This document shows, in pieces, positions 1-7,603 of a stretch of DNA of 7,951 nucleotides. Position 1 is the first letter of the stretch. Each line of letters begins with the position of its first letter. The notes under the pieces are model-generated. The model had not been told where the DNA came from and searched no databases. It was given only the letters and a program-made list of their open reading frames with translations. A program made the translations under genes and the position numbers. Source of the stretch: JBFKOL01 sp041628815 (GTDB lineage: Bacteria > Bacteroidota > Bacteroidia > Chitinophagales > Saprospiraceae); contig JBFKOL010000192.1 of NCBI GenBank assembly GCA_041628815.1, positions 1 to 7,951 of the forward strand, read 5' to 3'.

Positions 1-555
1 ATACATACGACAAATCAGGATAGAATGCATATTGTCGCCATCCTAAAAAAATATGTGTTGGATACCCGGATACGCGCCGCCATTGCTATTTCTACACCTG
101 TTCATCTCTCTGATGCTTCCAAGGCACTCCTCAAATCAGAGAATGTGCTGTATCAGCTCAAGTTTCTCTATTCGCTCTTCTCAAAAATTCGCGCTAAAAA
201 CAAAAATTTCCCTGATCAGATCAGTATGAAGCCATGGTGGAAAATCCGGAACCTTTACGACTTCGACGAATATTACACAGCGCCGTTATTTGGTTATAGC
301 AGTGCAGAGGACTACTACGCCAAAAATCAATGCATCCAGTGGTTAGAGCATATCCGCGTTCCCTCTCTCATTATCAATGCCCTCGATGATCCTTTCCTCG
401 GAGATCTTTGTTATCCTTTCGATGAAGCCGAAGGATCGGAAATTGTATCTTTGTGCGCTCCTAAATACGGGGGACATGTGGGTTTTTCGAAGAATGGGGT
501 CGAGCGAGACTGGATTCTTGAAAAAACCTGGAAATTTCTGACCAATGCCGGTTGA
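1..555 (+). CDS. YheT-family alpha/beta hydrolase, C-terminal part (cut by left window edge)
   Basis: This is the C-terminal portion of a COG0429/YheT-type alpha/beta hydrolase, a family of cytosolic putative esterases with mostly unknown substrates. The frame is open from base 1. The first ATG is at base 25, and numbering below starts there. Recognisable family blocks are RIRAAIAISTPVHL (15-28), FDEYYTAPLFGY (80-91) followed by AEDYYAK, the LIINALDDPF strand (115-124) carrying the presumed catalytic Asp (121/122), and YGGHVGF (148-154) with the presumed catalytic His151. The protein ends at a normal position after that His. Full-length relatives are about 320 residues, so roughly the N-terminal 140 are absent. 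The ATG at 25 has AGGA four bases upstream, but a start there would discard half the fold, so it is probably internal. Oddly, the nucleophile motif GxSxGGN, expected about 15-21 residues before the RIRAA block, is not visible in any frame. The gene could be a pseudogene or have a bad contig end; family assignment is quite secure, activity is not. Confidence 0.8.
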   Translation: MHTTNQDRMHIVAILKKYVLDTRIRAAIAISTPVHLSDASKALLKSENVLYQLKFLYSLFSKIRAKNKNFPDQISMKPWWKIRNLYDFDEYYTAPLFGYSSAEDYYAKNQCIQWLEHIRVPSLIINALDDPFLGDLCYPFDEAEGSEIVSLCAPKYGGHVGFSKNGVERDWILEKTWKFLTNAG

Positions 556-574
556 GCGTGGATCGCACACGCTT
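555..574 (+). other. Small inverted repeat at the hydrolase stop codon
   Basis: AGCGTG (555-560) and CACGCT (568-573) are perfect reverse complements around a 7-base loop, giving a 6-bp hairpin that could be extended by one G-U pair (554/574). It begins on the last base of the hydrolase stop codon, and leuS starts 33 bases after it. The short T run (CTTTTT) comes about 12 bases after the stem rather than directly after it, so it does not look like a proper intrinsic terminator. It may be an intercistronic mRNA hairpin or simply chance. Confidence 0.25.
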
Positions 575-606
575 GTCGGATCACTTTTTCGGATTCAAGC
601 GATACA

Positions 607-3459
607 ATGATAGACTACAAGGATATAGAAAAGAAATGGAGGGCCAGGTGGGACAAGGACAAATTGTACGAGGTTGACATAGATGAAAAAAAACCCAAAT
701 ATTATGTTCTGGACATGTTTCCCTATCCTTCCGGTGCTGGGTTGCATGTGGGTCACCCGCTTGGTTATATCGCCTCGGATATATTCTCCAGGTACAAGCG
801 TATGAAAGGCTTCAATGTGCTTCACCCCATGGGATTTGACGCATTTGGGTTACCTGCCGAAGAATACGCCTTACGAACTGGTATTCACCCTGCCGTGTCA
901 ACATCGGAGAATATGGCGAGATACCGGTCGCAATTGTCAAGTCTTGGTTTTTCTTATGACTGGAGTCGCGAGGTAGCCACTTGTGACCCAAAATACTACA
1001 AGTGGACACAATGGATATTTACCCAATTGTTTGAACACTACTACGATCAGGCTCTCGACAAGGCCATGCCCATATCAGATCTGGTAAAACGTTTTGAAAA
1101 GGAGGGAAACAGAGGCTTGCAGGCAGCCACGACCCTAAGCGAAATCTTCTCCGCCGCCGACTGGAATTCAATGTCCCGTAAAGAAAAAGCGGCTGTCCTT
1201 ATGCATTACAGGTTGGCCTACCGCGATGTCGGGTATGTCAACTGGTGTGAAGAATTAGGCACTGTACTCGCAAATGACCAGGTAAAGGATGGTGTTTCAG
1301 AGCGCGGAGGCCATCCCGTGGTACAAAAGGCCATGACACAATGGTATCTCAGGATAACAGCCTATGCAGACAGGCTTCTGTTCGACCTGGAAGACATCGA
1401 CTGGTCCAATTCCCTTAAAACCATTCAAACCAACTGGATAGGAAGGTCTGAAGGGGCGAGTATCTATTTCGAGATTTCGGGCAGCCGTGAAACCATTGAA
1501 ATTTTTACCACACGACCTGATACAATATTCGGGGCCACGTACATGGTACTTGCCCCTGAACATGATTTAGTCAAGACGCTCACGACCCCTGATAAACAGG
1601 CGGAAGTAGATGCCTACCTGAACTATGTACGATCCAAGTCGGAGGTGGAGCGTATGGCCGAAAAAGAAGTCACCGGCGTATTTATAGGTTCTTATGCCAT
1701 CAACCCTTTCACGGAAGAGAAGATACCGATTTGGATTGGAGAATACGTCCTGAAAGATTATGGCACGGGCGCAATCATGGCCGTTCCGAGCGATGATGAA
1801 AGGGATCATACCTTTGCTACCAAGTTTAATTTGCCCATTATTCAGGTAGTCGATAAAAGTGATTATCCCGGTGCAACGCTGCATGATAAAGTCGGCAGGA
1901 TTGTCAATTCAGGATTCATGAATGGAATGGAGGTCCCAGAGGCCATCGAAGCAGCTTGTTCAAGAGTCGAAGAATTGGGAATAGGCAAAAAAGTGGCGAA
2001 TTATAAGATGAGAGATGCCAATTTCAGCCGGCAAAGGTATTGGGGAGAGCCCTTTCCTGTTGAGTACGACAGCGAGGGCATAGCTTCGATATTGGATGTC
2101 AGCGAATTACCATTGACGCTCCCGGAAACCCAGGATTTCAAGCCGGGTATAGGAGGAAAAAGTCCATTGGCGCGAATCGTGGAATGGGTCAATCCGTCAC
2201 CTGGCATAAGTCGAGAATCTGATGTTATGCCGGCCGTAGCTGGTTCATCCTGGTATTACCTGAGATTCATGGACCCCCACAACAATGAAGCGTTTGCATC
2301 TCAAAAAGCACTGAACTATTGGGAGTCAGTAGATCTCTACATTGGAGGATCGGAGCACGCAGTTGCTCATCTTATGTATGCCAGGTTTTGGCACAAATTT
2401 CTTTTTGACAAAGGACTCGTACCTACGCATGAGCCTTTCAAAAAACTGATCAACCAGGGTATGATCCAGGGGGTGATCGAATTTATATTCCTCGAAAAAG
2501 ATTCTGGACAGGATCAGCGGGTTTTTGTGTCGGCCGAAATTGCCAGTCAGCACCCCACAACTCCCTATGCCAAAATACCCGTACCCATTGAGTTTGTTAG
2601 CCAGTATGGAAGCCAGGATTCCTACCTCAACGAAAAAGGGATAAGGTCTTTTCTCAAGTGGTCCAAGGACTATGAAGATGCCACTTTCAAAAGTCTTTCC
2701 GGCACTTTTGAAAAAGGAAAGGTGACTTTGAATCCCGGTGCAGAAGAATTCAGGATGACCACCTTGTCAGAGCTCGGTAAAATATCAAAATCCCTGTACA
2801 ACGTGATCAACCCGGAAGAGGTCACAGAAAAATACGGTACGGACTGTTTCAGGTTGTACGAAATGTTTCTCGGCCCTATCGAACAGTCTAAACCCTGGGA
2901 CACCAATGGCATAGACGGCGTCTCGAAATTTCTTAGAAAGTTTTTCGATCTGTTTTCTTCCCAGAACGTTTTTGACACCAGCGATGAAGAACCTAGCCCA
3001 GAAGAATTGAAGGTTCTCCATACGGCGATAAAAAAGGTAAGTAGTGATATTGAACAATTTTCATTCAATACGGCTATTAGCAGCATGATGGTTTGTGTCA
3101 ATGAGTTGCGCAGGATGGAATGCAACAAAAGACCAATTCTAGAACCATTGGTATTGTTAATTGCTCCCTTTGCACCATTTGTCAGTGAAGAGCTGTGGTC
3201 CTTAATGGGTCACGAGACCTCTGTTCACCTCGGGACCTATCCGGTCCACAACGAAAAATTCTTAATCGAAGAAACGGTTTCTTATCCCGTGTGTATCAAC
3301 GGCAAAAAACGCGGTCTTGAAGAGCTCGACAAAGGAATGTCGCGCAGCGACATGGAAGCTTATGTCCTACAGCTTGACTATGTGCAGAAATGGATTGCCG
3401 GAAAAAAAGTTCGGAAGGTAATTGTCGTGCCAGACCGCATGATCAATGTCGTGGTTTGA
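607..3459 (+). CDS. leuS: Leucyl-tRNA synthetase (class I, Bacteroidota type)
   Basis: Cytosolic leucine-tRNA ligase: it activates leucine with ATP and charges tRNA-Leu, and hydrolyses mischarged tRNA in its CP1 editing domain. The protein is full length at 950 residues, within the usual range for this phylum. In order: the HIGH motif as HVGH (47-50) after the FPYPSGAGL block; a phylum-typical insertion around 145-210 before NWCEELGTVLAND (212-224); the editing domain with the Thr-rich TTRPDT (301-306) and GTGAIMAVPSDDERD (386-400); FSRQRYWGEPFP (473-484); YIGGSEHAVAHL (578-589); the KMSKS loop as KISKS (725-729), followed by LYNVINPEEV; the anticodon-binding helical bundle (about 795-875); and a C-terminal domain ending VRKVIVVPDRMINVVV. 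The KMSKS Met is Ile here. The ATG at 607 is favoured because IDYKDIEKKWRARW is the standard N terminus; no Shine-Dalgarno sequence is visible. It lies 51 bases after the hydrolase, so co-transcription is possible, and it converges with the lipoprotein gene. Confidence 0.98.
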   Translation: MIDYKDIEKKWRARWDKDKLYEVDIDEKKPKYYVLDMFPYPSGAGLHVGHPLGYIASDIFSRYKRMKGFNVLHPMGFDAFGLPAEEYALRTGIHPAVSTSENMARYRSQLSSLGFSYDWSREVATCDPKYYKWTQWIFTQLFEHYYDQALDKAMPISDLVKRFEKEGNRGLQAATTLSEIFSAADWNSMSRKEKAAVLMHYRLAYRDVGYVNWCEELGTVLANDQVKDGVSERGGHPVVQKAMTQWYLRITAYADRLLFDLEDIDWSNSLKTIQTNWIGRSEGASIYFEISGSRETIEIFTTRPDTIFGATYMVLAPEHDLVKTLTTPDKQAEVDAYLNYVRSKSEVERMAEKEVTGVFIGSYAINPFTEEKIPIWIGEYVLKDYGTGAIMAVPSDDERDHTFATKFNLPIIQVVDKSDYPGATLHDKVGRIVNSGFMNGMEVPEAIEAACSRVEELGIGKKVANYKMRDANFSRQRYWGEPFPVEYDSEGIASILDVSELPLTLPETQDFKPGIGGKSPLARIVEWVNPSPGISRESDVMPAVAGSSWYYLRFMDPHNNEAFASQKALNYWESVDLYIGGSEHAVAHLMYARFWHKFLFDKGLVPTHEPFKKLINQGMIQGVIEFIFLEKDSGQDQRVFVSAEIASQHPTTPYAKIPVPIEFVSQYGSQDSYLNEKGIRSFLKWSKDYEDATFKSLSGTFEKGKVTLNPGAEEFRMTTLSELGKISKSLYNVINPEEVTEKYGTDCFRLYEMFLGPIEQSKPWDTNGIDGVSKFLRKFFDLFSSQNVFDTSDEEPSPEELKVLHTAIKKVSSDIEQFSFNTAISSMMVCVNELRRMECNKRPILEPLVLLIAPFAPFVSEELWSLMGHETSVHLGTYPVHNEKFLIEETVSYPVCINGKKRGLEELDKGMSRSDMEAYVLQLDYVQKWIAGKKVRKVIVVPDRMINVVV

Positions 3460-3469
3460 GCTCGGATCG

Positions 3470-5482
3470 TTATTGGTTGCCAACAATAGTAAACGTAGTC
3501 CTCCTGTTTACCTGGTGCTCATCTTCGGAACATTCCTCGCAGATGCAATCGATTTCAGGCCTGTATTCCCCGTAGCCAACTGAAGACAACCTGGCAGGGT
3601 CGATGTTACCCTCATTTACAATGTAGTCCAGGGCAGATGCCGCGCGTTTTCTCGACAGGTCTTCATTGTAGTCATCTTCTCCCCTGCAATCGGTATGTGA
3701 GGCAAGCTGGATATTGATGGCGGGATTTTCGTTCAACAGGTTAATCAAATAGTTGAGCGATGGCTTGGCGGACTCCTGTATATCCCACTTGTCAAACTCA
3801 TAATAGATATCCTCAAGGACGATCTCGATATTTTCGTAAAGTCTTTCGATCTCCATTTTTACTTCAAAGACAGTTCCGTCTTCTTTGTTCTTCAACCCAG
3901 CTTCTTCCATGGTAAAATCCCTGCGGTCGTTCAAGTAGCCTTCTTTACCTACCAGTATGGAATAGTCCGTCGTTGTATCTAAAGGCAGGAGGATGTCGCC
4001 GTCATCTTTGGTTTGAAAGAGCTCTTCTCCATATCTGGTTACCATCTTAACCGATGCTGAAGGAACCGGCCTGCTGCCCACGACATAACTATTTGGATCA
4101 CCGGGGATGGCATATATTTTTTCGAATACTGAAACTCGTAAAAAATAATTTCGAGGTTGTTCTGTCTCTACCAACGGATCGGCGGAAATTGAGTCCACTG
4201 GTTCTGCTAGCTCATCTTCGGGGATGAGTTCGGTAAGCAGGTAGATGTCGTCACTGCCAAATATCCCCCTTGTAGATGTGAAAAAGGCACGCAGTTTTAC
4301 ACCTGCCGGATAGTGACCAACCGGTTGTACAACATAAGAATAGTCGTCTTCACTGGAGTTGATAGGGGCTTTAAGGTTTTCAGGCTGTGTCCAGCTTCCA
4401 TCTTCCCTTAATACGGTTTTGAAAATATCGAGCCCGCCGAGACCTGCAAAATGATCAGAAGAGTAGTAAAGTGTTCCGTCGTGCCATGTAGGAAAACGCT
4501 CGTTGCCAATAGAATTCAGATAGGGCGGCATCAATTCGGGATCTGACCAGGAGCCGTCATCTTCGCGAACTGAATAGTATAGGTCCCTACCTCCAATACC
4601 GGTAGGGTCGTCGCTGGTAAAGATCAGCACATTATCGTCCTCGATAAGTACGGGGTCTCCATAGTTAACATTTCTTTTCATGGAAAAAACTTCTTCACCA
4701 ACAGACCAGGATGATCCCACCTTAACAGATCTCAAAATGCGACAATAGCTATCCCCTGTCTCGCTGAAACACCGGGTATAGAACATCTCGTTACCTTGAC
4801 GATTGAAACAGGCGGTCCCTTCATTGTGAATGGTGTTAATGGATGGATCGAATGGACTTGCTGAAAAGTCATCAATTTCAGCGATAAAAAGATCGGAAAA
4901 TGAATTTCCAGTCCAATGGTAGGTATCTCCTTCAATATCGCTGATGCGATCTGATGTAAACACGATACTTCTCTCATTCAAGATAAAGGGGGCATAATCC
5001 GACTGGGGACTGTTAAGCGAAAGTGCTTCGAGAATGTAGGGGTGGTCCCCTTTTTCATCCGTCCATATCCTGGCTTGGCGACATTTCTCGATTTCCTTGC
5101 GTATTTCATCTGTTCGCGATGTCATTTGTTCCAGCCGCCTGAAGCTGAGAATGGCATCTTCGTATCGTTCTTTCTTTTTGAGAGCATAAGCCATTTCCCA
5201 AAATGCCTCGGGTCCATAGTTATTTTTAGCAGCCTCAATAAACCATTTCAATGAATTCTCGGAGTCGTTGATATTTTTGTAAGAGTCACCCAGCATGTAG
5301 CTCAGTGAAGCATACAACGCGGGATCATTCGTTTCAGCAATCTCTGACTCGAGCATTGTGATGGCTTTGGCATATTGTTTTTGACTGTATGCAGTCTGGC
5401 CATCCTTGACCCTGGAGGTGGTACTACAACCCCAGATTATGGAGATGAGAAGAATTGTATAAAGAGGATAAAATTTCACCAT
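3470..5482 (-). CDS. OmpA-family lipoprotein with TPR, PD40 propeller and CRD domains (PorE-like)
   Basis: Predicted outer-membrane lipoprotein facing the periplasm and anchored to peptidoglycan, 670 residues. A signal peptide (1-18) ends in a lipobox-like IIWGC with Cys19; the Trp at -2 is unusual. TPR-like helices cover about 22-135. A PD40/WD40-like beta-propeller follows (about 150-417), with repeated blades such as FTSDR (175-179), FTSDDPTGIGGRDLYYS (288-304), YYSSDHFAGLGGLDIF (339-354) and FTSTRGIFGSDDIYLL (401-416). A carboxypeptidase-regulatory-like domain spans about 445-545. The OmpA C-terminal domain (about 555-668) has IYYEFDKW, SHTD and LSRKRA. D598 and R613 are 15 residues apart, as are the Asp/Arg pair of E. 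coli OmpA that binds diaminopimelate. This domain order matches PorE (PG1058) of the type IX secretion system, but Bacteroidota carry several paralogues, so I withhold the symbol. No recognisable Shine-Dalgarno or promoter precedes the ATG. The gene is monocistronic by layout: 105 bases from the upstream Usp gene and convergent with leuS. Confidence 0.9.
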   Translation of the reverse strand: MVKFYPLYTILLISIIWGCSTTSRVKDGQTAYSQKQYAKAITMLESEIAETNDPALYASLSYMLGDSYKNINDSENSLKWFIEAAKNNYGPEAFWEMAYALKKKERYEDAILSFRRLEQMTSRTDEIRKEIEKCRQARIWTDEKGDHPYILEALSLNSPQSDYAPFILNERSIVFTSDRISDIEGDTYHWTGNSFSDLFIAEIDDFSASPFDPSINTIHNEGTACFNRQGNEMFYTRCFSETGDSYCRILRSVKVGSSWSVGEEVFSMKRNVNYGDPVLIEDDNVLIFTSDDPTGIGGRDLYYSVREDDGSWSDPELMPPYLNSIGNERFPTWHDGTLYYSSDHFAGLGGLDIFKTVLREDGSWTQPENLKAPINSSEDDYSYVVQPVGHYPAGVKLRAFFTSTRGIFGSDDIYLLTELIPEDELAEPVDSISADPLVETEQPRNYFLRVSVFEKIYAIPGDPNSYVVGSRPVPSASVKMVTRYGEELFQTKDDGDILLPLDTTTDYSILVGKEGYLNDRRDFTMEEAGLKNKEDGTVFEVKMEIERLYENIEIVLEDIYYEFDKWDIQESAKPSLNYLINLLNENPAINIQLASHTDCRGEDDYNEDLSRKRAASALDYIVNEGNIDPARLSSVGYGEYRPEIDCICEECSEDEHQVNRRTTFTIVGNQ

Positions 5483-5528
5483 TCGAATATAAACCGGATT
5501 TAACAGTGATGTAACCCATGCCCGTTTG

Positions 5529-5550
5529 AAAAGGCGTCTTCCGTACGCTT
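5529..5550 (-). terminator. Possible weak intrinsic terminator after the tandem Usp gene
   Basis: Read on the minus strand, GCGT (5548-5545), a 7-base loop and ACGC (5537-5534) form a short stem, with flanking AA/TT able to pair past a bulged C. TTTT (5532-5529) follows immediately. It starts 37 bases after the stop codon of the tandem Usp gene, inside the 105-base gap before the lipoprotein gene. The stem is short, so real termination here is uncertain. Confidence 0.25.
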
Positions 5551-5587
5551 GATATCAACCCAACAGGAAACCGTCACAGATGTTGTA

Positions 5588-6388
5588 TTAATTGTGCAAA
5601 ACGAGTAAAGGAACCGCACTGTCAAAAGTCTGTTTAAGGGTAACACTTTTACCAAAGATGCGCTTGAAATATCCTCTGCTTTGTCGGATCATACAAAGTA
5701 AACCCGCATTAGCTTCTTTGATGTAAGCATTGATGCGATCGTTGATGTCTCCTTCACCAAACGCATAGACTACAGAAGGCTGAACATCATCCAAAAGATC
5801 TATGACAGATGTTATACTGTCTGTTGTTTCATTGGCAATGTGCAAAACGCGCAGTTTGGCATCGAAGGTCTCGAGCACCTCTCGCAAGGGGTCCAGCACC
5901 TTGGGTGAGGACAAAGATAACCCAGATACGGCCAGTACTATATCACTGCCCTTTTTCAGGCTGCATCCATCTGGCACGACCACAACAGGTGCTCTTGTAT
6001 AGGCTATTACCCCTCCGGCCACACTTCCAATAAACACTTCTTTAAGTCCACTGGCCCCTTTGGTACCCATAATAACCAGGTCGAATGATTCGGATTCACT
6101 GTTTCCATAGCTCGAAATCACATCAACAGCGTCACCTTTGATGATCTTATGCACAAATACGGCCTCAGGGTATTTCTCCTTGATCCTTTTCAATAAAGCG
6201 GACATCTGACGTTCTGCATCGGACTCTAAAACATTGTCCATGGATTTCAGATAACCGGTTTTTTTGACAACTTCATAGGTGTGCAGTATGGTAATTTGAT
6301 GAGGTTCCCCAGAAACATAGTTGATGGCGTATTCCAACGCGTTAAGGGAGGTTGCCGAGAAGTCAATAGGTACGAGAATTTTTTTCAT
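5588..6388 (-). CDS. Tandem two-domain universal stress protein (UspA family)
   Basis: Cytosolic UspA-family protein with two Usp folds in one chain. With the start at 6388 it has 266 residues and begins MKKILVPIDFSATS, the classic Usp first strand. An in-frame ATG at 6406 adds six residues (MINQVA); neither start has a clear Shine-Dalgarno sequence, and the family alignment favours 6388. Domain 1 (about 1-139) has the adenine-contacting Asp in VPIDFS and a complete ATP-binding motif G-2x-G-9x-G-S in MGTKGASGLKEVFIGS. Domain 2 (about 148-266) ends in the normal strand VPLLVLHN, but the matching loop reads IRQSRGYFKRIFGKS, so the glycines are lost and only the final Ser is kept. It probably does not bind ATP there. 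Such tandem proteins are common in Bacteroidota and usually tied to stress or low-energy states; the precise target is unknown. It follows the CBS-protease gene by 94 bases on the same strand and is probably part of the same transcript. Confidence 0.92.
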   Translation of the reverse strand: MKKILVPIDFSATSLNALEYAINYVSGEPHQITILHTYEVVKKTGYLKSMDNVLESDAERQMSALLKRIKEKYPEAVFVHKIIKGDAVDVISSYGNSESESFDLVIMGTKGASGLKEVFIGSVAGGVIAYTRAPVVVVPDGCSLKKGSDIVLAVSGLSLSSPKVLDPLREVLETFDAKLRVLHIANETTDSITSVIDLLDDVQPSVVYAFGEGDINDRINAYIKEANAGLLCMIRQSRGYFKRIFGKSVTLKQTFDSAVPLLVLHN

Positions 6389-6482
6389 GGCTACTTGGTT
6401 TATCATTTCGGAAGTTGCAGCCTTTCAAGGATACAAGATCTCGGTCAAAACTGCTTTTCCAATCATTTCATTTCCTGGTTAT

Positions 6483-7583
6483 CTACTTTCTGTCAAGAGC
6501 ATATTGTATCAGTAAGAACTCATTAATATTGTCAACATCCACGACTCCGACGAGATTACCTGGCTGACCAATAGGCATCAATTCTATACCATTCTGCAAC
6601 ATTCTGTTTCGTATTTCTTCTATTTTATCATCTTCATTTGCCCATGATACATCTCGCCTGGAAATCTGGCCTATGGGTGAATCCTTACCGTATTTCGTAA
6701 GGCCTTGAATAATTTCGTTTTTTGTCAGAATCCCCGTGATCTCCCGGTCATTGGCGACGAGAAATTGCTTTTCCTGGCCATTGAGCAAGGCTTCCACGGC
6801 TGAGGAAAGAGGACTGTTCTCATCCAAAAGGGTATAATCTTTCATCACCACATCCCGGATACTGCGACTGTGCAGAAAATGAGCCGACCGCACCATCTCC
6901 AATTCACCTTGTGCGCTGATAACGATGAAAAGGGCAATGAAGATCAAAAAGGGATTGGACGAGAACCCCCAAAACACGAATAGTATGGCAAACAACTTTC
7001 CAACATTTACGGCCCATTCCGTAGCCTTGACTTTAGACATTGACATGGCAAGGATCGCGCGCAATACCCGGCCTCCGTCCATGGGAAATGCCGGAATCAT
7101 ATTGAAAATGACCAACATGATATTAACAAAGAACATGGCTAAAAGGAAGTTTGACGCTTCTATTCTCGTCATTCCTTCGAGAGTTTCCTGGCCCACGCTT
7201 AAAGAGCCCGATACCGAAAGGGATACCCCAAGAGCAAGGGCGATCAGCACATTCACCATGGGCCCCGCGATGGCTACGACCAATTCCTGGACGGGTCTAT
7301 CCGGCATTTTCTCCAGGCTAGCGACACCACCAATGGGCAAAATTGTAATACTTCTCGTCCCGATGCCATATCTTCTTGCCGCCAGGGCATGGCCCAATTC
7401 ATGTAGGACGACGCAGGTAAAAATTGCGAATACAAAAAGTATATACCACAATGTATCGATTCCGGCCGCACCCTGCGATGCATTGGTATAGACAATCCAC
7501 AAAATAAGAATCCAGAATGTCCAATGTATCCTCGTGGGTATCCCGAATGGTTTCCCAAGCGATATGGAAAATTGTTTCATCAT
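6483..7583 (-). CDS. Site-2 protease family (M50) intramembrane zinc metalloprotease with two CBS domains
   Basis: Inner-membrane zinc protease of the S2P/M50 family, 366 residues. These enzymes cut substrates such as anti-sigma factors within a membrane helix. Zinc ligands are visible: HELGH (61-65) in the TM segment FAIFTCVVLHELGHALAARR, and the third ligand Asp169 in NMIPAFPMDGGRVLRA (161-176). Other family marks are the start FGIPTRIHWTFW (13-24), PIGGVASLEKMP (83-94) and AGPMVN (106-111). Hydrophobic segments lie near 20-36, 44-66, 98-125, 142-166 and 194-224. The cytosolic tail carries two CBS motifs (about 240-296 and 303-360), a pair that often binds AMP, ATP or other adenosyl ligands and probably gates activity. 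The gene begins ATG ATG (7583 and 7580). AGG abuts the first, so the second could be the true start. Genes for Usp proteins lie 48 bases upstream and 76-94 bases downstream on the same strand, which suggests an operon. The substrate cannot be told from this window. Confidence 0.95.
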   Translation of the reverse strand: MMKQFSISLGKPFGIPTRIHWTFWILILWIVYTNASQGAAGIDTLWYILFVFAIFTCVVLHELGHALAARRYGIGTRSITILPIGGVASLEKMPDRPVQELVVAIAGPMVNVLIALALGVSLSVSGSLSVGQETLEGMTRIEASNFLLAMFFVNIMLVIFNMIPAFPMDGGRVLRAILAMSMSKVKATEWAVNVGKLFAILFVFWGFSSNPFLIFIALFIVISAQGELEMVRSAHFLHSRSIRDVVMKDYTLLDENSPLSSAVEALLNGQEKQFLVANDREITGILTKNEIIQGLTKYGKDSPIGQISRRDVSWANEDDKIEEIRNRMLQNGIELMPIGQPGNLVGVVDVDNINEFLLIQYALDRK

Positions 7584-7603
7584 CCTGGTTTGTTAGTTTT
7601 TAA

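Noticed and set aside
25..555. ATG at base 25 with AGGA four bases upstream as the true start of the hydrolase
   Set aside because: The frame is open upstream, and a start here would remove the N-terminal half of the alpha/beta-hydrolase fold, including the nucleophile. The AGGA is more likely coincidental.
2670..3128. Open frame of about 150 codons on the minus strand inside leuS
   Set aside because: leuS is intact and conserved over this region, and the opposite-strand translation shows no family features.
3471..3487. ATTGGTTGCCAACAAT at the leuS / lipoprotein junction as a bidirectional terminator
   Set aside because: The exact pairing is only GTTG/CAAC around a single base, which cannot form a hairpin loop. 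Extending it introduces mismatches.
3390..3575. Open frame of about 60 codons spanning the leuS / lipoprotein junction on the plus strand
   Set aside because: It lies almost wholly inside the ends of two well-supported genes, has no recognisable product, and looks like a shadow frame.
5484..5493. Minus-strand TTTATATTCG as a promoter for the lipoprotein gene
   Set aside because: It lies within a few bases of the ATG, too close for a -7 element, and has a mismatch at a key position.
6426..6433. Minus-strand TATCCTTG upstream of the tandem Usp gene as a Bacteroidota -7 element (TAnnTTTG)
   Set aside because: It has one mismatch, and no TTG/TTTG lies 19-21 bases further upstream. The nearest candidates are 12 and 26 bases away, so I do not call a promoter.
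6925..7491. Open frame of 188 codons on the plus strand opposite the protease gene
   Set aside because: It is antisense to the M50/CBS gene, whose catalytic motifs are intact. The translation is low-complexity and resembles no family I know, so it is a reverse-strand shadow.
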